Shown: positions 1 through 10,108, numbered from the stretch's first letter. The stretch: DNA of 64,000 nucleotides from Paracoccus sediminicola (GCF_027912835.1 NZ_CP115768.1:3111233-3175232), one strand, 5' to 3'. The notes: generated by a model from the letters alone, not told the origin. Translations and numbers: made by a program.

Positions 1-2
1 CC

Positions 3-1307
3 AGCCGCGTGATCGGGCTGTCGGATGACATCGCCCGGTCGATGTCGGCGCTGTCGGCGCGTGTGTCGACCGTGCCGGGCCGGACCGTGATCGGGATCGA
101 ACTGCCCAATGCGCGGCGCGAAAAGGTGCTGCTGCGTGAAATCCTGTCGGCCAAATCCTATGGCGACGCGTCCTATCCGCTGCCGCTGGCGCTGGGCAAG
201 GATATCGGCGGCGGTCCTGTTGTGTCCAATCTGGCGAAGATGCCTCACCTGCTGATCGCGGGGACGACGGGTTCGGGCAAGTCGGTGGCGATCAACACCA
301 TGATCCTGTCGCTTCTCTATAAGCTGACGCCGGATGAGTGCCGGTTGATCATGATCGACCCGAAGATGCTGGAACTCTCGGTCTATGACGGCATCCCGCA
401 TCTGCTCTCGCCCGTCGTCACCGATCCGAAAAAGGCCGTCGTGGCGCTGAAATGGGTCGTCGCCGAGATGGAGGAGCGCTACCGCAAGATGTCCAAGATG
501 GGCGTCCGCAATATCGAGGGCTATAACGGCCGCGTCCGCGAGGCCTTGGCCAAGGACGAGATGTTCAAGCGCACCGTCCAGACCGGCTTCGACGAGGATA
601 CCGGCGAGCCGATCTTCGAAACCGAGGAATTCCAGCCCGAAACCTTCCCCTATATCGTCGTCATCGTCGACGAGATGGCCGATCTGATGATGGTCGCGGG
701 CAAGGAGATCGAGGCCTGTATCCAGCGTCTCGCGCAGATGGCGCGGGCCTCCGGCATCCATCTGATCATGGCCACGCAGCGCCCATCGGTCGATGTCATC
801 ACCGGCACGATCAAGGCGAACTTCCCGACCCGGATCAGCTTCCAGGTCACCTCGAAAATCGACAGCCGCACCATCCTGGGCGAACAGGGGGCCGAACAGC
901 TTCTGGGGCAGGGTGACATGCTTTACATGGCCGGCGGCTCTCGCATCACCCGTGTCCATGGGCCTTTCGTCAGCGATGAGGAAGTCGAAGAGGTCGTGAA
1001 CCACCTGAAGAGCTTCGGCCCGCCCAGCTATAAATCCGGCGTGGTGGACGGCCCCGAGGACGAGGTCGCGGGCGATATCGACGCGGTTCTGGGCCTCGGC
1101 AACTCGGCGGATGGGGATGATCAGCTTTACGATCAGGCGGTGATGATCGTGGCCAAGGATCGCAAATGCTCGACCAGCTACATCCAGCGCAAACTCGCCA
1201 TCGGCTATAACAAGGCCGCCCGGATTGTCGAACAGATGGAGGATCAGGGCGTGGTCTCATCGGCAAACCATGTCGGCAAGCGCGAGGTGCTGGTGCCGGA
1301 GATCTGA
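3..1307 (+). CDS. ftsK: DNA translocase FtsK, C-terminal part (5' end outside window)
   Basis: This is the motor and DNA-reading part of FtsK/SpoIIIE, which pumps chromosome ends through the closing septum and activates XerCD recombination at dif. The reading frame is open from the window edge, so the N-terminal membrane domain and linker lie outside. Counting from the GTG at 9, the Walker A motif GTTGSGKS is at about residues 85-92. A Walker B stretch ending [10 protein letters not shown] follows around residues 215-230. The last 65 residues form the winged-helix gamma domain ([20 protein letters not shown]) that reads KOPS sequences. The GTG at 9 is internal, not a real start. Family assignment is secure. 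Confidence 0.96.
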   Translation, partial: SRVIGLSDDIARSMSALSARVSTVPGRTVIGIELPNARREKVLLREILSAKSYGDASYPLPLALGKDIGGGPVVSNLAKMPHLLIAGTTGSGKSVAINTMILSLLYKLTPDECRLIMIDPKMLELSVYDGIPHLLSPVVTDPKKAVVALKWVVAEMEERYRKMSKMGVRNIEGYNGRVREALAKDEMFKRTVQTGFDEDTGEPIFETEEFQPETFPYIVVIVDEMADLMMVAGKEIEACIQRLAQMARASGIHLIMATQRPSVDVITGTIKANFPTRISFQVTSKIDSRTILGEQGAEQLLGQGDMLYMAGGSRITRVHGPFVSDEEVEEVVNHLKSFGPPSYKSGVVDGPEDEVAGDIDAVLGLGNSADGDDQLYDQAVMIVAKDRKCSTSYIQRKLAIGYNKAARIVEQMEDQGVVSSANHVGKREVLVPEI

Positions 1308-1319
1308 TCCGTGCAAGGG

Positions 1320-1333
1320 GGCGGCCCGCCGCC
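1320..1333 (+). terminator. Possible ftsK terminator hairpin
   Basis: GGCGGC and GCCGCC are separated by two bases, 13 bases after the ftsK stop codon. The usable loop is small and no T-run follows, so this is a weak candidate. Confidence 0.25.
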
Positions 1334-1415
1334 TGTCCCGCGCATATCTGCCGATTTCCGCTCAAACCGTCATTTTTGACGTGGCGCAACGCGGCGGCAG
1401 TTGCGAAATAAGGGC

Positions 1416-2132
1416 ATGACTGTCTGGAACATCCATTTCCTCAACGCCCGTCACGGTCTGACCGGCGTGATGCCCGATATCCGCGCTGCCGCGCGCGAGG
1501 CGATTGGGCAGGCATCGGAACATGTCGCGCTGCCCGATTTCGATCTGGTCATCCGTTCGGGCGATGCCGTCATCACCGGCTGGGGGGCGGCGGGCGCGGC
1601 GCCCGGGCCAGGAGAGATTCGATTGACCGTGGACCCGCCGCGCTTCGATCGCGACAGCCTGATCCGCATCCTTGTCCACGAATTGCACCACCTGCTGCGC
1701 TGGGACGGGCCCGGATATGGCAAATCGCTGGGCGAGGCGCTGGTCAGCGAAGGGTTGGCCGGACATTTCGTCTTGCAGGTCCTCGGCGGAAAGCCCGACC
1801 CCTGGGACGCCGTCACCCCAGCCGCCGGTCTGACGCGGCGCGCGCTCAACGAATGGTCGCGCCTTGGCTATGACCATTCGGAATGGTTCTTCGGCAGCGG
1901 CAAGAGCATCCGCCGTTGGGGCGGTTATGGGCTTGGGCATCGCATCGTTGCGCGTCATCTGGAAGATCATGCGGGCACCGACGCGGTGACGCTGGCCCAC
2001 GCCCCGGCGGATGCCTTTCGCAGCGCCATACGCATTCTTGCCAAGGACGACGCGGAACCTGCCGAAGCCGCCCCCTCGCCACCCGGCCCTGAGACGGCAC
2101 CGCCCGCCGAACGCGCCCGCTCTTCATCCTGA
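1416..2132 (+). CDS. DUF2268-type putative zinc metalloprotease
   Basis: A predicted cytosolic protein of 238 residues. It carries an HELHH zinc-binding motif at about residues 88-92, followed by GEALVSEGLAGHF; the glutamate in the second segment is the likely third metal ligand. This arrangement matches the DUF2268 family of putative Zn-dependent proteases. No signal peptide or membrane segment is visible. The C-terminal 25 residues are proline- and alanine-rich and look disordered. The ATG at 1416 is preferred over the in-frame TTG at 1401 because AAGGG lies just upstream of it. It stands alone between ftsK and a convergent asd-like gene. The substrate is unknown. Confidence 0.75.
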   Translation: MTVWNIHFLNARHGLTGVMPDIRAAAREAIGQASEHVALPDFDLVIRSGDAVITGWGAAGAAPGPGEIRLTVDPPRFDRDSLIRILVHELHHLLRWDGPGYGKSLGEALVSEGLAGHFVLQVLGGKPDPWDAVTPAAGLTRRALNEWSRLGYDHSEWFFGSGKSIRRWGGYGLGHRIVARHLEDHAGTDAVTLAHAPADAFRSAIRILAKDDAEPAEAAPSPPGPETAPPAERARSSS

Positions 2133-2151
2133 CGGAAATATCCCGGGGGTG

Positions 2152-2168
2152 CGGGGGCAGCGCCCCCG
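2152..2168. terminator. Hairpin between convergent genes
   Basis: A perfect 7-bp stem CGGGGGC/GCCCCCG with a 3-base loop lies 19 bases beyond the DUF2268 stop codon and 10 bases beyond the asd-like stop codon on the other strand. It could end transcription from both sides. There is no T-run on either strand. Confidence 0.5.
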
Positions 2169-2178
2169 ATGCGGCGGC

Positions 2179-3201
2179 TCAGCCCTTTTGCAGATGCTCG
2201 CGGCCGAGGATCTCGGCGATCTGCACCGCGTTCAGCGCCGCGCCCTTGCGCAGATTATCGGCGACGAGCCACATATTCAGCCCGTTCTCAACCGTCGGGT
2301 CCTGCCGCAGCCGCGACACGAAGGTCGCGAAATCGCCGACCGTCTCGACCGGCGTGACATAGCCGCCATCCTCGCGCTTATCGACCAGCAACAGACCGGG
2401 CGCCTCGCGCAGGATGTCGCGCGCCTCATCCTCGTCAAGAAAATCCTCGAACTCGACATTCACCGATTCCGCATCGCCGACAAAGACCGGCACCCGGACA
2501 CAGGTCACCGACAGCCGGATCGCCGGGTCCAGAATCTTCTTGGTCTCGGCCATGATCTGCCACTCGGCGCGGCTGGAGCCGTCTTCCATGAAGGCGCCGA
2601 CCTGCGGGATCACGTTGAACGCGATCTGCCGCGGGAACTGGTTCGGCTCGACCTCCTGACCCGGCACATACATGCCCTTGGTCTGGTTCCACAGCTCGTC
2701 CATCTGAGCGTTCCCGGCCCCGGACACGGCCTGATAGGTCGACACCACCGTGCGGCGCACCCGTGCCCGGTCATGCAGCGGCTTCAGCGCGGCGACCAGG
2801 GCCGAACTGGCGGCATCGGGGCAGGATACGATCATCTTTTCGCGATAGCCGCCGATTGCCGCGGCGTTCACCTCGGGCGCAACCAGGGGCACGGAGGGGT
2901 CCATACGGAACGCCTCTGAACAATCGATTACGACGCAGCCCGCGGCGGCGGCGGATGGGGCGTGTTTACGCGCCTCATCGCTCTCCATCGCGAACAGCGC
3001 CATGTCGAAACCTTCGAAGTCGAAATTCTCGACATCGCGGGTCTTGAGCGTTTCTTCGCCAAAACTGACCTCGGTTCCCAATGAGCGGCGCGGCCCCAGC
3101 GCCACCACCTCATCGGCGGGGAATTCACGCTCGGCGAGAATGTTCAGGATCTCATGGCCGAGATTGCTCGTAGCTCCGGCGACGGCGATTCGATAGCCCA
3201 T
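2179..3201 (-). CDS. asd: Aspartate-semialdehyde dehydrogenase homologue lacking catalytic residues
   Basis: The 340-residue protein is collinear with bacterial Asd, which reduces aspartyl phosphate with NADPH in lysine, threonine and methionine synthesis. Conserved blocks include LKPLHD, VVSTYQAVSGAG, MDELWNQTKGMYVPGQE, FNVIPQ and DNLRKGAALNAVQIAE. The active site, however, is changed. Where the family has NPNCST, residues 127-132 read CPDAAS, so the catalytic Cys position (130) is Ala. Where it has VGHSE, residues 241-245 read VGDAE, so the catalytic His (243) is Asp. The nucleotide-binding GATGNVG reads GATSNLG. Start ATG 3201 has a GGAG site. The fold is well supported; catalysis as Asd is doubtful, and a second, true asd probably exists elsewhere. 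Confidence 0.8.
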   Translation of the reverse strand: MGYRIAVAGATSNLGHEILNILAEREFPADEVVALGPRRSLGTEVSFGEETLKTRDVENFDFEGFDMALFAMESDEARKHAPSAAAAGCVVIDCSEAFRMDPSVPLVAPEVNAAAIGGYREKMIVSCPDAASSALVAALKPLHDRARVRRTVVSTYQAVSGAGNAQMDELWNQTKGMYVPGQEVEPNQFPRQIAFNVIPQVGAFMEDGSSRAEWQIMAETKKILDPAIRLSVTCVRVPVFVGDAESVNVEFEDFLDEDEARDILREAPGLLLVDKREDGGYVTPVETVGDFATFVSRLRQDPTVENGLNMWLVADNLRKGAALNAVQIAEILGREHLQKG

Positions 3202-3306
3202 CAGGAAAACTCCGTTGATTGAGCGGGGGATATAAGCGCCTGCTGCAACATGCGAAAGGGGGCAGGCCCGGTCTCTTCTGTGGCAAACCAGATTTGCGCG
3301 CGCCGC

Positions 3307-3991
<685 letters not shown>

Positions 3992-3999
<8 letters not shown>

Positions 4000-4708
4000 G
4001 ATGCTGGCTTTTCAGCGCGGCGCGTGCCGCGTCGGGGGCGCCGTCAAAGACGATGCGCCCCCGATCCATCAGGGCGATGCGGTCGGCAATGGCAAAGGCC
4101 AAATCCAGATCATGCTCGATCACCACCATGGCCGGTTCACGCGGCAGGCTGGCGATCAGCCTGTGCAGCTCTGCCGCGCCGCCCGGACCGATCCCCGCGG
4201 CAGGCTCGTCCAGCAGGATCAGCCGCGCATCGCCGCTGAGAGCCAATGCGAGATCCAGCCGCCGTCTCGTGCCGTGATCGGCCGCAGCGACGCGTTGTTC
4301 CAGATGGCGAAGCCCGACCAGATCGGCGACCCGCTCTGCCTCGGCGCGCAGCGCGTCATCGCGCAGCGGATCGCGGCGGGGGGCCGCATCGCCCCTGCGC
4401 GCGGCGGCGGCGATGACGAGGTTCTCCGCCAGAGTAAGGCTTTCGAAAAGGGAGGGATGCTGGAAGCCGCGCCCGATGCCAGCGCGCGCGCTCGCCGCGG
4501 CTCCGGCGGTGGTGATGTCGCGCCCGGCAAGACGGATGCGCCCCTCATCGGGCCGCAATTCTCCGCAGATCAGCCGCATCAGCGTCGTCTTGCCCGCCCC
4601 GTTCGGCCCGAGGATCACCAGCCGCTCGCCCGCCGCGACATGAAGCGACAGTCCCGAGATCGCCTCGACCGCGCCGAAGCTTTTGCTCAGACCTTCCAGC
4701 TCAAGCAT
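3992..4708 (-). CDS. livG: LivG-type ABC transporter ATPase
   Basis: The second ATPase of the HAAT-type importer, 238 residues. Walker A is GPNGAGKT at about residues 34-41 and Walker B is LILLDEPAAGI. The signature region reads HGTRRRLDLALAL instead of an LSGGQ motif, a variation familiar in LivG proteins where HG-Q-RRLE is usual. The gene overlaps its neighbours on both sides by 8 bases. Together with LivF it should form the asymmetric nucleotide-binding dimer under the two permeases. Confidence 0.87.
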
Positions 4709-5630
4709 GACGCCGCGCCTCGAACTCTCCGTAGATTCCCCGACCCCCAGCCAGCACGACGAGGATCAGCAGCGCACCGATCACCAGATGCCAGTGATCC
4801 GTCCATCCGGCAGCCCAATGCTTCAGGAGCACAAAGCAAGCCGCGCCGATCACCGGGCCGGTCAACGTGCCGATCCCGCCGAGGATCAGCACCACCAGTG
4901 CCTCGCCCGAGGCAGTCCAGACCAGCAATTCAGGCGAGACGAACTGGATATGCTGCGCGGCAAGCACCCCCGCGACGCCCGCCAGCGCAGAGGACAGCGC
5001 AAAGGCCCCGATCCGGTAACGCGATGCCGAAATCCCCAGCGCGGCGGCGCGGTCGGGATTGTCGCGCAGCGCCTCGAGCATGCGCCCCGCGCGGCTGCGC
5101 AGAAACGCGGCGGTCAGGGCGAAAACCAGCACCAGCAGTGCCAGAGCATAAATCGCGAAGCCCAGCGGTGCGTCTGTTTCAAGCCCCGGCACAGCAGGGC
5201 GCGGCACACCGCCCAGCCCGTTATCGCCTCCCAAGGCGTCGCTGCGGAACACAAAGCTCCACGCCATCTGTCCGAAGGCGAGCGTCGCCATGATGAAAAA
5301 GATCCCCCGGGTGCGCATGCAGATCGCGCCCATCGCGCCGCCAAACAGCGCAGCCACTGCGATACCGCACGCCGACGCGTTCCAGACGGGCAGCCCGGCC
5401 TGCGCGGCCAGCGCATAGCCATAGGCGCCAACCCCCATGATCGCGCCATGCGCCAGCGACACCATTCCGCCAAATCCCGCAGCAAGATCGAGCGCGATGA
5501 CGAGGATCGCAAGCACCGCGATTTCGGCAACGATCTCGCGGGCGAAAAAGCCACCCGCCAGCGACCATATGGCCAGACCCGTTACGGTGGCGGCAAAGGC
5601 GCCGGCACGCATCGCGCTCAGCCGGAACAT
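4701..5630 (-). CDS. livM: LivM-type ABC transporter permease
   Basis: An inner-membrane permease of 309 residues with about eight to ten hydrophobic segments. It contains the LivM-like stretch GFGGMVSLAHGAIMGVGAY in the first third and LILGGIGTLTGPVIGA near the end, a typical BPD_transp_2 pattern. It shares one base with the upstream permease gene (start at 5630) and overlaps the ATPase gene downstream. It should pair with the LivH-type permease as a heterodimer. Confidence 0.87.
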   Translation of the reverse strand: MFRLSAMRAGAFAATVTGLAIWSLAGGFFAREIVAEIAVLAILVIALDLAAGFGGMVSLAHGAIMGVGAYGYALAAQAGLPVWNASACGIAVAALFGGAMGAICMRTRGIFFIMATLAFGQMAWSFVFRSDALGGDNGLGGVPRPAVPGLETDAPLGFAIYALALLVLVFALTAAFLRSRAGRMLEALRDNPDRAAALGISASRYRIGAFALSSALAGVAGVLAAQHIQFVSPELLVWTASGEALVVLILGGIGTLTGPVIGAACFVLLKHWAAGWTDHWHLVIGALLILVVLAGGRGIYGEFEARRHA

Positions 5631-6496
5631 CAGCGCGCGCGCCCAGCGCTCAGCAACCCCTCGGGCCGCCAGATCAGCGCGGCGGCGAGGGCGGCATAGA
5701 TCAGCACCGCACTCGCATCGGGCCAGAGCGCAGCGCCGAACACCTCGATCGCGGCGACGATCACCGCGCCCAGCATCGCGCCCGGGATCGATCCCAGCCC
5801 GCCAATTACCGTGACGATCAGGGCCGGGATCAGCGCGGTCACCGCCATGGAGGGGCTGACGGAGAGGATCGGTGCGGCAATGACTCCGCCCAGCCCGGCA
5901 AGCGACGCGCCAAGGGTAAAGACAGCCAGGAAAAGCCTTTCGGTGCGGATGCCGATCGCACGGGCCATATCACGGTTTTCGACCGCAGCGCGGATCGCCG
6001 CGCCGAGATGGCTGCGGGTCATCCCGGCCCACAGGCTCAGCGCGACCGCGCCGCCCAGAAGGATAACGAACAGGCGATAGGACGGATATGCGGTGTCGAG
6101 AATTATGCGCGTCCCCGAGAGAGCCTTTGGCACGTCCAGCGTCAGCGGCACATCGCCCCAGATGATGCGGACCGCCTCGACGGCAAGGAAGACCAGCCCG
6201 AAGCTGACCAACACCTGCGGCATCGGTCCGGCCCCTGCGATCCGGCGCAGCAAACCCTGATGCAGCGCCGCGCCGATTGCGCCGATCGCCAGCGGCGCGA
6301 CGATCAGCGCTGTCCAGAACCCGACGCCGCCAGCGATCGAAACCCCGATATAGGCGCCCAGCATATACAGCGCGCCATGGGCAAGGTTCACGAACCCCAT
6401 CAGTCCGAAGCTGACCGAGAGCCCGGCCGAAATCAGGAACAGCAGCGCCGCGTATTGCAGCGCGTTCAGCGCCTGAAGGGTCCAGAAAACCGACAC
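5630..6496 (-). CDS. livH: LivH-type ABC transporter permease
   Basis: The second permease, 288 residues, starting with GTG at 6496 directly against the stop codon of the binding-protein gene. The LivH-like motif GLMGFVNLAHGALYMLGAY is at about residues 31-50, and VIGGLGSIPGAMLGA lies near the C terminus. The whole protein is hydrophobic. Tight spacing to both neighbours marks it as an operon member. Confidence 0.87.
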   Translation of the reverse strand: MSVFWTLQALNALQYAALLFLISAGLSVSFGLMGFVNLAHGALYMLGAYIGVSIAGGVGFWTALIVAPLAIGAIGAALHQGLLRRIAGAGPMPQVLVSFGLVFLAVEAVRIIWGDVPLTLDVPKALSGTRIILDTAYPSYRLFVILLGGAVALSLWAGMTRSHLGAAIRAAVENRDMARAIGIRTERLFLAVFTLGASLAGLGGVIAAPILSVSPSMAVTALIPALIVTVIGGLGSIPGAMLGAVIVAAIEVFGAALWPDASAVLIYAALAAALIWRPEGLLSAGRAR

Positions 6497-7639
6497 TCAG
6501 CCCATCTCGCAACCATTCGGGGCGTCGCGCACCGCCTCGATCGTGTCGAGCAGGCGATGGGTCATTTCGCCGTCCTTGCTGACGGTTTCGAAGACATAGA
6601 CATTCTGCACGATGTTATTGGTCGCCGAATCGATCTCCAACGGGCCGCGCGGGCCGGTATAGGCCACTTGCGGCAAAGCGCGGGCCAACTCCTCGCGCCC
6701 CGCGGCCCCGCTGTCGAGCGCGCCCAGAAGCAGCCGCCCCGCGTCATAACCGGCAACGACATATTCGGAAGGCAGGTCTCCGTCATGCGCGGCGCGATAG
6801 GCATCGACGAAGGCGGCGTTCTCGGGCGTGTCCAGCGAAGGCAGATAATGCAGCGCGCCGATCACGCCCTCCGCCGCCTCGCCCTGCGAGCGCAGGTAAA
6901 GCGGCGCGGTCAGGAAACCCACGGCGTATAGCGGCATCTGGTCGCGCAAACCGAAGCTGTCATATTGCTTCACGAAGCTGATCGCATCCGCACCGCCATA
7001 AAAGACGTAAAGCGCCTCGGCCCCGGATGCCTGCGCCTTTGCCAGATACGGTCCGAAATCCTCGGTCCGGCCGAACGGGGTGAAGTCGCCGCCGATCACC
7101 TCTCCGCCGCCAGCCTCGAACGCGTCCGAGAACGCCCCGATCATCTGCTGTCCCGCCGCATAATCCGGGGCGAGCGTATAGACAGAGCCTATCCCCTCGG
7201 CCGCCATCCACTCGCCCATCGGCCGGTTCAGCTGATCGTTCGAGAAGCTGACGCGGGTGATATAGGGCGAGCAATCCTTGCCGGTCGCGTCGCTGTTCCC
7301 CGCATTGGCGACGATCAGCGGCGTGCCCGAGCCGTCCACCACGTCGCGCACCGCCCCCAGCACCGCCGAGGACACCACGCCCACCAGCACATCCGCGCGG
7401 TCCTGCATGATCAGCTTGCGGGCGCGGGTCAGTCCGGTTTGCGGCTTCGCCTCGGTGTCCTCGCGCAGGATGGTGATGTCGTCCCGCCCGGCCCCGCCAA
7501 TGGCCATGCGGAAGCCGTCCTCGATATCCTGACCGAGCGCCGCGTAATTGCCCGAGGCGGGCAGCAACAGGCCGACTGTCGTGTCGGCAGCTGCGGGGCA
7601 GGCGAGGGCGATCAGGGCGGCGGCGAGGGCGTGTTTCAT
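6497..7639 (-). CDS. LivK-type periplasmic substrate-binding protein
   Basis: A 380-residue Peripla_BP_6 protein and the first gene of the importer operon. The chosen start, ATG at 7639, has a GGAG ribosome site and gives a signal peptide (MKHALAAALIALACPAAA) cleaved before about residue 19. The mature start TTVGLLLPASGNYAALGQ is typical of the family. Two alpha/beta lobes follow. The gene begins 70 bases after the stop of the SorC-family regulator on the same strand, so the two may be co-transcribed. The ligand is not identifiable by eye. Confidence 0.85.
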   Translation of the reverse strand: MKHALAAALIALACPAAADTTVGLLLPASGNYAALGQDIEDGFRMAIGGAGRDDITILREDTEAKPQTGLTRARKLIMQDRADVLVGVVSSAVLGAVRDVVDGSGTPLIVANAGNSDATGKDCSPYITRVSFSNDQLNRPMGEWMAAEGIGSVYTLAPDYAAGQQMIGAFSDAFEAGGGEVIGGDFTPFGRTEDFGPYLAKAQASGAEALYVFYGGADAISFVKQYDSFGLRDQMPLYAVGFLTAPLYLRSQGEAAEGVIGALHYLPSLDTPENAAFVDAYRAAHDGDLPSEYVVAGYDAGRLLLGALDSGAAGREELARALPQVAYTGPRGPLEIDSATNNIVQNVYVFETVSKDGEMTHRLLDTIEAVRDAPNGCEMG

Positions 7640-7709
7640 CGGTCGCTCCGTGGTCAGTGTCGAAGGGAAGGGATAAACGCCCGGCCCGGCCCGGCCAAGC
7701 GGAAAGGCG

Positions 7710-8651
7710 TCAGGCCGCGGTTTCGGGCTGGTCCAGCAGCCATCGCGCCATCGGCTCATCGGTGATCAGCCCGTTGACCAGCCCGCCGCGCAGCGCGCCC
7801 AGCGTGGCGGCCCGCTTATGCGCGCCCTGCACGGCAGCGACGATCAGCCGCCCCTCCGGGTCCGGCATGCGGGCCGAGGCGACCCTTACATCGCGAGGCA
7901 GCAACCGGCCATGCGCGTCGAAGGCATGGCCCAGGATCTCTCCGACCCCGCCGGCCTCGGACAGCGCGGCAACTTCATCCGGGCTCAGGAACCCGTCAGC
8001 CATCAGCGGCGCGTTCGGGCCCAGATCGCCGATCCCGACAATTGCGGCCTCTGCCGCGGCGGCGAGCGCCATCACCCGCGTATTTCCGGGCTGGCGATGC
8101 AACGCGTCGCGTTCCTCGGACGAGGCGGCGATGACCGGAACCATCAGGGGGAAGCTGCTGGCGGTGACGATCTCGGACAGCGAGAACAGGACGTTGTAAT
8201 AGGCCGCCGAGCCATCCGGCGCGATATTCCCGGTCAGCGAGACGATATTATGCTGCGGGCAGTCCAGATGCGACATCTGCAACACCCCCGAGCGCAGGGT
8301 CCGGCCGTTCCCGATGGCCAGCGTCATCGGAGCCTCTCGCGACAGAAGCGATTCGATCAGCTCGGCGATCAGCATCGCGACACCGGCCTGACCGGTCAGC
8401 GCCGGGGCCACATCGGCGCGACGCAGCCCGAAGCGCTCGCGCAGCTTTGCGCCCAGGTCGAGACAATCGGCCAGCGGGTGGTCGATGCGGACCTTCACGA
8501 TCCCCGCCGCCATGGCCTGCGCGGTCAGACGCTGCGCGCCCTGCCGCGAGATTCCCATCTCGCGGGCGATTTCATCCTGCGTCATGCCGCCGACCCAGGA
8601 CAGCCATGCCGCCCGCGCCGCCTGATCCAGCCTGTCGGAGTCTCGTGTCAT
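7710..8651 (-). CDS. SorC-family transcriptional regulator of polyol genes
   Basis: A 313-residue regulator with an N-terminal helix-turn-helix (AWLSWVGGMTQDEIAREMGI, residues 15-34) and a SorC-type sugar-phosphate-binding domain (IGNGRTLRSGV, VSLTGNIAPDG, VGIGDLG). The start at 8651 is set by GGAAGG 8 bases upstream and by the HTH lying at the N terminus. It diverges from the polyol operon, which it very likely controls in response to a phosphorylated or free sugar. Downstream it runs into the Liv-type importer. Regulation is inferred from position. Confidence 0.85.
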   Translation of the reverse strand: MTRDSDRLDQAARAAWLSWVGGMTQDEIAREMGISRQGAQRLTAQAMAAGIVKVRIDHPLADCLDLGAKLRERFGLRRADVAPALTGQAGVAMLIAELIESLLSREAPMTLAIGNGRTLRSGVLQMSHLDCPQHNIVSLTGNIAPDGSAAYYNVLFSLSEIVTASSFPLMVPVIAASSEERDALHRQPGNTRVMALAAAAEAAIVGIGDLGPNAPLMADGFLSPDEVAALSEAGGVGEILGHAFDAHGRLLPRDVRVASARMPDPEGRLIVAAVQGAHKRAATLGALRGGLVNGLITDEPMARWLLDQPETAA

Positions 8652-8708
8652 CGGGTTCCTTCCGGTGGACCTACCTAGCGCGTTTTCGTCGCCACGACGA
8701 GTTTGGAT

Positions 8709-8759
8709 TTGACAAGATCCGCCAGTTGTGTGAGCATTTGCCCATCGCATGAGCAATTG
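8709..8759 (+). promoter_or_regulatory. Polyol operon promoter with 10-bp direct repeat operator
   Basis: A perfect -35 hexamer TTGACA is at 8709-8714. Two near-identical 10-mers, TGAGCATTTG (8731-8740) and TGAGCAATTG (8750-8759), start 19 bases apart; the first covers the expected -10 region. This geometry is what a repressor or activator site for the divergent SorC protein would look like. The -10 itself is poor. Confidence 0.5.
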
Positions 8760-8780
8760 TCGTGCACGGAGGAGGACAAT

Positions 8781-10091
8781 ATGACATATCAATTCCGCGC
8801 CCTGATGGGCGCCTGCGCCACCATGGCCCTCGCTGCCCCTGTCGCGGCCGAGACGCTGACCATCGCGACCGTCAATAACGGCGACATGATTCGCATGCAG
8901 CAGATGACCGGCGACTTCACCGAGGCGAACCCGGATATCGAGCTGGAATGGGTCACGCTGGAGGAAAACATCCTGCGCGAGCGGGTGACCACCGACATCG
9001 CAACCAATGGCGGCCAGTATGACGTGGTGACCATCGGCAATTACGAAGTGCCGATCTGGGCCGAAAGCGAGTGGCTGCTGGCTCTGGACGACCTGCCCGA
9101 AGGTTACGATGCCGACGACCTGCTGCCTGCCGTGCGCGACGGCCTGTCGGTCGATGGCACGCTTTATGCGGTGCCGTTCTACGCCGAATCGGCGATGGTG
9201 ATGTATCGCACCGACCTGGCCGAACAGGCCGGGGTGACCATCAGCGCCGAGCCGAGCTGGACCGAGATCCGCGCCGCCGCCGAGGCTATGACTGACAAGG
9301 ACAACGAGGTCTACGGCATCTGCCTGCGCGGCAAGCCGGGCTGGGGCGAGAACATGGCCTTCATGACCGCTATGGCCAACAGCTATGGCGCACGCTGGTT
9401 CGACATGGAATGGACCCCGCAATTCGACAGCGAGGAATGGAGCGCTGCGCTGACCGATTATCTGGACATGATGACCAATTACGGCCCGCCCGGCGCGTCC
9501 TCGAACGGTTTCAACGAGAATCTCTCTCTGTTCCAGCAGGGCAAATGCGGCATCTGGATCGACGCTTCGGTGGCGGCGAGCTTCGTGACCGATCCCGACG
9601 AGTCGCAGGTCGCGGACAGCGTCGGCTTCGCCAAGTTTCCGAACAAGGAAGGCGTCGACAATCATGGCAACTGGCTGTGGTCCTGGAACCTCGCCATCCC
9701 GGCCTCGTCGGACGCGCCGGATGCGGCGAAGAAATTCGTCGCCTGGGCGACCAGCAAGGACTACACCAACATGATCGCCGAAGCGCAGGGCTGGCGCGCC
9801 GCACCTCCGGGCACCCGCAGCTCGCTTTATGAGAGCGCCGAGTATCAGGAGGCCGCGCCCTTCGCGGAAACCACCCTCGCCGCGATCGAGGCCGCCGACA
9901 CCAAGTCGCCTTCTGTGCAGGAGGTGCCCTATACCGGCGGTCAGTTCGTCTCGATCCGCGAGTTCCAGGGCATCGGCACGGCTGTCGGCCAGCTTTTCGC
10001 TGCCGCGCTTGCCGGGCAGAGTTCGGCTGAAGAGGCGCTTGCCTCGGCCCAGTCGGACACAGAGCGCGAAATGCGACGCGCCCGTTACTGA
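8781..10091 (+). CDS. smoE: Sorbitol/mannitol ABC transporter substrate-binding protein
   Basis: The periplasmic polyol-binding protein, 436 residues, first gene of the operon. ATG 8781 follows a strong GGAGG site at 8769-8773. The signal peptide MTYQFRALMGACATMALAAP ends before the mature start AETLTIATVNNGDM, at about residue 24. The fold is the extracellular solute-binding family 1 type, rich in Trp and Tyr for sugar stacking. Followed by two permeases, a MalK-like ATPase and polyol dehydrogenases, it matches SmoE of the Rhodobacter sphaeroides sorbitol/mannitol system. Confidence 0.88.
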   Translation: MTYQFRALMGACATMALAAPVAAETLTIATVNNGDMIRMQQMTGDFTEANPDIELEWVTLEENILRERVTTDIATNGGQYDVVTIGNYEVPIWAESEWLLALDDLPEGYDADDLLPAVRDGLSVDGTLYAVPFYAESAMVMYRTDLAEQAGVTISAEPSWTEIRAAAEAMTDKDNEVYGICLRGKPGWGENMAFMTAMANSYGARWFDMEWTPQFDSEEWSAALTDYLDMMTNYGPPGASSNGFNENLSLFQQGKCGIWIDASVAASFVTDPDESQVADSVGFAKFPNKEGVDNHGNWLWSWNLAIPASSDAPDAAKKFVAWATSKDYTNMIAEAQGWRAAPPGTRSSLYESAEYQEAAPFAETTLAAIEAADTKSPSVQEVPYTGGQFVSIREFQGIGTAVGQLFAAALAGQSSAEEALASAQSDTEREMRRARY

Positions 10092-10108
10092 TCCCCATCG
10101 CCCCTGCT

